Positions 57,694-64,000 of a stretch of 64,000 nt of DNA are shown in pieces. The stretch lies in NCBI GenBank assembly GCA_963691815.1, contig OY829651.1:13996917-14060916 (forward strand). Reading direction: 5' to 3'. This DNA is from Echiichthys vipera (taxonomy: Eukaryota; Chordata; Actinopteri; Perciformes; Trachinidae). The notes under the pieces are model-generated. The model did not search any database. It was not told the origin of the DNA and saw nothing but the letters and a program-made list of their open reading frames with translations. The translations under genes and the position numbers were made by a program. Every line of letters starts with the position of its first letter. Position 1 is the stretch's first letter.

Positions 57694-60140
57694 CTTTTAA
57701 CGGAGGACAGAAAGCATAGAGACGTAGACGGAGTAGAGTGGAGAAATAAGAGGGTTAACTATGTATACTCGACATTACACACTGCCATGTCCTATTTTAC
57801 TATTTTATTTTACAAAGTTTTACATCAAGATTTAAATGACCCTACCTCAACATAGGCCTGAACTTTTTTTTTCAACACAATGTCGAAACCAAACTTTTTG
57901 ACACCCTCCTGCCTGTCCACTTGCAGTGATGACACAAGGTTGCTGTAGTGTGCCTCAGTGCGGTAGCAGGTGGGGTTGAAGTCCCTCTTGGAGTCACCTT
58001 AAAAAGTTAAAACAAATCCTTACTGTATCTGTAAAAAGATATTGGCTACTGTTGCTAAACATTCATAATCAGCTGACGCAAATGTTCCCATTTCAATTTC
58101 CTGGGTCAGATTCAATTCTCATCAATGTGTAAATCATTGATGAAATAGAGATTCTGGAGGTTTTACTGTACACTCTGTACCTGACCGGTGGTTGCACGAC
58201 TCTCTGAAGAAAAGAAAGCCACCGGGCCGCAGCCAGCCCAACATCTTCTCCATAAAGGACTCTACCTCCTCGTCGTTCAGGTACATCAGCAGCCAGTTGG
58301 AGAAGATGAAGTCAATGCTGAGGGGAATAATGGATGGATACATTAAAATATAATTAAAAGCTAAGGTGTTTGACTGATGAATTGTGGATGTAAATTGCCT
58401 GCAATATTTGTCGTGGCATTTAAGTAGAACTCATGTAACACTACGGTACACTAGGGTACAGAAAGTCAGGGGATCATCAAAGTCAGTCGAATTTGTCTGC
58501 AGTCAATAAATGTCTAAACCAACTTATGATCCGTCCAATAGTTGTTGAGATCTCTCAGTCAGACTGGTGCTATCATCCTCAGAGCATTGCACGGCTGAAA
58601 ATTGAAAATCCAAAGTGTTTCTAAACAACAGATATCTTAACACGCACCTTTCTTTGGGGATATCCAGCTTTGTGACGTCAGCTTGGATGAATTTAGCGTT
58701 GCTATGGTGACCATTGTCTTGCCTGTTCTTCTCCACAAAGCTTTCCATGAAGTCCACAGCCGTCACATGGCCGGCCATGGTCAGCAAGTGGCTGGTGTAA
58801 CGACTGTAGAGACATGCAAGTATAAATCTAGCCATCTTCATTAAGTGCAGAACCACATTTTAAGTTTTTTTTTTTTTTGCAGCTGCACTCTCACCCGATG
58901 CCAGCTCCCAGTTCCAGCACTCTGGATCCAGTCAGGCAGGGCAGCATGGACAGGATCTCAGGCAGCTCTTGCTCCGTCAGCTCCCTGGCACGAGAGTCCA
59001 ACATCATCTCCTCCACTGTGGCAGCCTGAGAGTGCTCCTTCCAAAACTCTGTCATGTTGCTACGAGCTGGGAAGCACAAGGGCATCCATTTAGATGAGCA
59101 AAAAGGGCAGTTGTACACAAACAAAACTGCTTATAAAATATGCATCATTACATAATGAACAAGAACAGGAACTGTATGCAACTTTTTTACTGTTTAGTCA
59201 AACAAAAAAGGTGAGAGGAACGAGACTACTACTACTACTTCTATATGTGGCAAAGTTCATGGACCCCTGCCTGTATTGATCCATCATGTAGTTGAGACAA
59301 CAAAAAGCAGTACTCAATTAACTCTGAGTCAAGTTTTTGTCAACTCCTGTCACATTGTTCAGTTTAAAAGTGACATTTTACAGTGATGTTAATGCATAAC
59401 TTTTGAGCTAAAATTCTTCAAACGCAGATAAATTATTTGTCTGGTCACAGCAAGCAAACTTAAAACAATACACTGATGTAGAAAATACACTGTGTAGCCA
59501 CTGTGATGATTTCCCCAGAATTCAGCACTTTTATGTTTTGCATGCTTTTTGTCTGCAGGGCATGCAGTATTTTCTTTTCCAATGTCATGGTCGGTTTCAT
59601 TTGCTTAGGAAAAAGAGGTATTAATGCAATTCAAAAGACAAAATGTACTGGTTAATAAATGTACTATGTCTTTTGTATTTAAAAAAAGAAGCAACAACAA
59701 ATATATAGTAACAATTAAACAAGGACAAACAAACTCCTTCTAAACGTCCCTGAACGTCTGTTGCTTTTTATCCAGTACGCCCCATAAATCCAAACATTTG
59801 CCAAAGTTCCCAGCAAGGCAGCGTAGTGAGCACTAACCTCCAATCGTCCAGTAAAACATGTGTAAAGTTAATGTCTTCACAGTCCACTATCTGCTTACAC
59901 ACTAAGCATGAGGATAACTGCAGGTAAACATTCAAGCCAAACTTTCAGCCCAACTACTGACACATTCCAGCACAGTGTTGACAGTAGGATTACTTCCACC
60001 AGCTGAGTGAACAATTTGCACAAAAACAACATGTGGCAGCTCCAACAATGACCAACATCAGTTGCATCAGGTTTACGGACGCCTTTCAATCTCCACACCA
60101 GTAAAAATGAGAATTCCTTTTTGCTCATACCTTCCTCCAT
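54075..60140 (-). CDS. pmt: Phosphoethanolamine N-methyltransferase, two-domain, complete, 12 coding exons
   Basis: Cytosolic enzyme that methylates phosphoethanolamine three times with S-adenosylmethionine to make phosphocholine for phosphatidylcholine synthesis. The 12 exons join in frame to 492 residues, close to the roughly 490 of the plant enzymes. Two Rossmann methyltransferase domains are present: MT1 with motif I RVLELGAGIG, and MT2 with KVLDVGCGIGGGDFYMAK. Between them is YTNRGILRYEKMFGAGYVST, a signature linker of tandem PMTs. The end (TSGAQRWGLFYATRD) matches the family. Exons: 60131-60140, 58895-59066, 58648-58803, 58181-58317, 57846-57997, 57505-57693, 56433-56522, 56244-56333, 55764-55886, 55451-55582, 54290-54406, 54075-54185. 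The first exon codes only MEE plus one base. Mammals have no such enzyme and use PEMT. Confidence 0.93.
57270..57400. repeat. Dispersed repeat with ATGCTAACATGCTG core in a pmt intron
   Basis: CAACATGCTAACATGCTGAT and GTTCACCATCTAAGTTTAG resemble, from memory, a common fish repeat. Related to the copy at 20.66-20.78 kb. Confidence 0.45.
57846..60140 (-). CDS. pmt: pmt exons 1-5: N-terminal methyltransferase domain (MT1)
   Basis: Residues about 1-209. SAM-binding motif I is RVLELGAGIGRYTSHLLTMA, the acidic ribose ligand region is AVDFMESFVEKN, and the motif IV region is QADVTKLDIPKERSIDFIFS with NWLLMYLNDEE after it. In characterised tandem enzymes this domain does the first methylation. The acceptor of the 58895-59066 exon follows a normal TTCCCAG; phases run 1-2-2-1-0. 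Confidence 0.9.
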
Positions 60141-60285
60141 GGTGCTCTTTGGCTTATTTGAACTTATTGTAATTTAAAGATATTTAAAGTTCCAGTGTAG
60201 TCTGAGAATTAAAGATGAATTAAAAGAGGGTTAGTGTATGGTACCCTTCTCTGTCAGAGTGCAGCTTTCAGTGTGTGCTCGTGCC

Positions 60286-60295
60286 CTTTAAATAA
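60286..60295 (-). promoter_or_regulatory. TATA-like box upstream of pmt
   Basis: On the - strand TTATTTAAAG lies about 146 nt upstream of the ATG. It fits a promoter position if the leader is about 115 nt, but no start site can be confirmed. Confidence 0.35.
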
Positions 60296-60299
60296 CAGG

Positions 60300-61560
60300 G
60301 GCGCGTGGAAGAGATGGTGGACAGGTGGGAAACTGGCCATTAGGATGCGCCCAACAAGAGGGGAGGGGAGTGCACGCAGATAATCATTTATGGGACCGCC
60401 GACTGTCAGAGGGATGTTTATGTGGAACAGGAACGAGAGTTATCAGCCCCAGATCAGTTAGGTTTTTCTCATCGGTGTGACGACTGTTAGTTTGTCAGTG
60501 ATGCACACTCACGATGGTCGGTTTATGTTGACTCGTGCAGTGATGTGTGTCCGTGCGTTAGTCTGTCGCTCCCCGGCGCCTCAGTTAATGCTGACAAGCA
60601 GGAAAACGTAAGCTACCGTGGCATGCGCCGATTGCGCAACATTGCCTCATGGTGTAGCTGAAAAACCTCAGTGCTGTTAAGGTGGACAGCATGGGTTGCT
60701 GAGCGACCGTCCTAACAACATATGTTAAGCTCTAGCCTTGAACTTCTCGTTATTGACGTTTTCTGATGAGACCAGGGTGCGACTTTCTCATTTTATGTAA
60801 TGAATATTCTGAATGTGCAAGAAACCAAACGATAATTCAACTTTTTTTTGTCCCGCAGTTAAATAAACCAGCTGCTAGTTCTCAAATAAGCCACAATATT
60901 CATGCAGTGGGGAACTAAAGGTAATTGTTAAGTGAAAGAAGACATTGATAATAATAGTCTAATAGTCTACACAATTAACATTCTTTATATATCAGTTATA
61001 AGCTGTTAAGTCTACAGCATTTGGGTTGCCAGGTTGTGAAAAGTACCTTGTCATGGCAATATAGTCTGCAGAAAGTTTAAATGAAAGCAGTTCTTACCTT
61101 TCTTGCATTTTTACACTTTTCTTTTGTAATCTTAAAATGCTCCTTATAAGCGTATGACACTCTAAAATGTAAAATAAATCTAATGTGAGGTGTCGAAACT
61201 CAAAAATATTAAATTCTCATATTTCTGATAAAAGTCTGACCAATCATTTCCTTCGGTCCGAATAAAATGATTTGCTGAGCTTCCTGCCCGACTAAAAAGA
61301 GATGAGATGGTCGCAGAGTTTCTGCTCAACAGTTACTTTTAGTTTGCCTAATCCTAGAATGCAACATTACATGGGATAACACAGCATCAAGGTGCTATCA
61401 ACTATCGGTTACTATAGTTCTGTAATACTATGTTATTTGAATAAGGAAGATTAGTTGATGCTAACTTCACCGGTAGTGTAAACAAACCAGCGTTTCACTT
61501 GCGCTGCTCACTTTCTCACTGCACTCGTTGGGGGAGAAGGAAGCATCAGAGGTCAGGCGA
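60300..61560. other. Intergenic region between pmt and a possible divergent gene
   Basis: Moderately CpG-containing near 60.5-60.7 kb, otherwise AT-rich. No coding segment was recognised. If the exon at 61601 is real, this is a divergent promoter region. Confidence 0.4.
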
Positions 61561-61600
61561 GGGGAAGAGAGTGGGACTTTGGACGAAGGCGAAGTTGTTC

Positions 61601-61642
61601 ATGTTCAAATTTTTACTAAGTGCTGAGCGACATGCCAGAAAG
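61601..61642 (+). CDS. Possible first coding exon of an unidentified + strand gene
   Basis: An ATG at 61601 opens 14 codons (MFKFLLSAERHARK) ending at a perfect donor AAAG-GTAAGA, after a GC-richer, purine-rich leader. A second ATG at 61632 in another frame is also possible. I do not recognise the protein and the remaining exons would lie beyond the window. It could be chance. Confidence 0.3.
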
Positions 61643-64000
61643 GTAAGAATTGATTTCAGTTGTTAATAAAAGTTAGCAAAAGAAGTCAGTTGCTTATCAC
61701 TTTCAAATAAGCCATCACGAAAAGTTAACAGGTCAATAAAACACAGATGCTAACGTTTACACAAATCTATCAAGTCCTGTCAGTAAATACTTACAACCCG
61801 TCAGCCCAGAATTTGTTCTCAATAATGTCTTATAACCAGTTTATAATAGTCTATTCAAGAAACAGGTAATAATGTAATTATTTATAACTTATAGACCCCT
61901 GATAGTGTGACTGAATGAGAAAATGGGCCTAACAAGAGTTGCTTAAGGATTCTTATGTGCAGCAGGAGTTTGACAGAGGTGAACTGTTGGTGCACTAGAA
62001 ACAGCCCAGTGGAAGAGACCTCACATCCCTGGAGGTTGTTAGCTAGTTATGTGCTGTGTGAGTAGATGGTTTCCTCTAGCTGGGGATGTATTTTTATGTG
62101 AAGTGCAACTCCTGTTCCTGTGTCAGAGTGTCTCATAATCACTTCTGTGAGCCTCTTCCTTGACCCGGTGACACTGCCCAGAGTTCGGCTTTGATGTGTC
62201 ACTGTTGCATTTCTGCCAAGTTTTGCAGAGAACAGATAACAGAAGAGACTGCCTGCAAAAGAGGGGTCTTGGTCCGTTTCCAAACAAACTTTGGTGCGGT
62301 TCGATTTTGGTTAGCCAACCACAAGAAATTCTGAGAGAAGATATGTTTCAAGAGTGTATCTTTTTTTTCCTCTTTGGTGCTAAATGACAAAAACTACAGA
62401 TGAGAAAGTGAGCTATGACAGTTAAAAAAAAAAAAGGTACTATGTGGAGTGCTATGGAAAAATGTTTTTAACTAACTCTACAACTAAAACAATATACCAC
62501 AATGACACATAATTGTTGCATTTACTAAATGAAGGAACAACTCTTTTCTTCAAGAGAGAAAACAAAAACAAGTGTAAAAGCTTTTGGAACTGAAGCCGTT
62601 TTAGTGTTTGTGTGTCATTTTGTGCACGAGCCCGTGTGCGATTTAGTGTTTGACTTTTCACACAGTTCCAACAAAACATATCCAAAGGTCACAGTAACCA
62701 AAGCAGACTAGATAAGGTCGGCAGGTGGAAGGGGCTTTTTCTCAGATATTGGCTTAGAAAGTCCCTTCACATGCTTAAACATAATCAACATCAATTCAAA
62801 TATGTGTTTAAGGTGTGTTAATGGGAATACAGATCAAGTCATGGATGTACAGCAGCTCATACGTGACTAAAATTTAATTCATTTTGATTGCGGTTCATGT
62901 TAACTTCAGTAAGTTTAGTGAATATGTGTATTTATACTCACTGTCCATTTCACTTGTGGTGGGTCTTCGGCTGTGTTATCCCTGTATGGAGGTGAATCAG
63001 AGCCCAGTGTGTGAGAAAGGCATAGTAATTACACAAAAACCCCCAATTAATATACAGTTTGTGATGTCATGTTTCATTATAACTCATTCAATTGAGACAG
63101 TTGGAAACAACAAAAAAATCTGACCACATGGTCCATTCAGCAGCTGTTGGGCGAGAAGAGAACATTTAAACATCTACAGCTCCATGACAACCGAGCAACT
63201 CTGCTGAGGTATATTGTGCGATACGGTGGAAAGCAAGGAAATTGCAACAAATTAAAAGGCCCCATAGAAGAAAAGAGAAAAACAAAATCCATAAAATAAG
63301 GTGATTTAGACCCCAGAGAACTTTTTCATAAAAAGTTAAAAGAAAGTATTTAAGAAGCTACGTTTTTTGATTTTTTCTAATCCTGACTCTGTTAATGACT
63401 TAAGAACAGGTGGAAACAGATTTGTAAGGATGAACTTTCCAAGGTATGTTTTTCATATGTGGCAGGAGAAGAACATTTATGTAGTCAGGAGTGTTTTTGT
63501 AATAACAAGAGAGCACCACTACTCATGTTCTAAATAGTTCGTTTTTGGAATTGCACTGGTAGGCAACAGGGTCCACCTTTGCGTCCCGTCAGATGACGCG
63601 GTTCACAAAAAATGTAGTCCTCCAAAAAATGTTCCCTCCACTTATTTCACAGAAAAACTTTCTTCCTGTCCTTGAGTCATAAACACAGGAGAGAAAACAA
63701 TTTAGATCAAAGTTACAAAATGTTTTTGTTTTAATCTCACTTGACTCTCTGGGCTTCCATACTTAATGTACCGGCTCAGTCACTTAGACAAGATGTAAAA
63801 TCATGTTTGGCAAGCCTGAGGGCCACCTGAGGAGGAGGACACACTTTCAAATGCTGTCAAATTGTTTGAACCAACAGAGTTGGAGGAGTAAACAATTTGC
63901 AAGTGCATTTTTGAAATTCAGACTGTGCTGTACTTGCCTGAGTGCAGACCCTTGAATATGATTCACAGTGATAGCAGGTAATCCCACCACAGTGAAGAGC
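61643..64000. other. Right-end stretch without recognised genes
   Basis: No exon-like segment, family-level coding similarity or clear repeat was recognised. If the donor at 61643 is real this is the first intron of that gene. Confidence 0.4.

Overview
The window reads as teleost (ray-finned fish) genomic DNA. Genes have short GT-AG introns. Long (AC)n and (GA)n microsatellites are common, as are fish-type SINE tails, LINE tails and miniature inverted-repeat elements. The gene set is vertebrate, and it includes a two-domain phosphoethanolamine methyltransferase that mammals lack.

Layout, left to right. (1) 1-1770, + strand: the end of a monocarboxylate/thyroid-hormone transporter gene (SLC16 family, probably slc16a2); only the terminal coding exon is inside. 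(2) About 2.2-12.9 kb: gene-poor sequence with mobile-element fragments. (3) 13342-30529, - strand: a complete coagulation factor VIII gene. I placed 27 coding exons that join in frame to 1784 residues (A1-a1-A2-a2-B-a3-A3-C1-C2). Eleven exons have the same coding length as I recall for human F8. (4) 32271-47599, - strand: a complete MORC3/MORC4-type CW zinc-finger ATPase gene, 17 exons, 907 residues, with a textbook U12-type AT-AC intron in the ATPase region. (5) 47.6-54.0 kb: intergenic, repeat-rich. (6) 54075-60140, - strand: a complete phosphoethanolamine N-methyltransferase gene (pmt), 12 coding exons, 492 residues. (7) 61.6 kb onward, + strand: one possible first coding exon of an unidentified gene, then apparently intronic sequence.

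The three complete genes lie head-to-tail on the - strand and converge on the transporter. Human orthologues of F8, SLC16A2 and MORC4 are all X-linked, so the block may be a conserved linkage group; there is no sign of functional coupling. Factor VIII is a secreted cofactor, the MORC protein a nuclear chromatin ATPase, and PMT a cytosolic phospholipid-precursor enzyme.

The points most worth a second look are these: the U12 AT-AC intron and an overlapping in-frame U2 splice alternative; an 11-copy 39-bp repeat that builds N-glycosylation sequons into the factor VIII B domain; loss of a paired A2 disulfide and of an A3 copper-ligand histidine in factor VIII; exon-structure differences from human F8; (TG)n tracts next to 3' splice sites in two genes; and a foldback element with a nested perfect hairpin. 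No CRISPR, operon, tRNA gene or rRNA gene was seen. All exon boundaries were read by eye from splice consensus and protein continuity.
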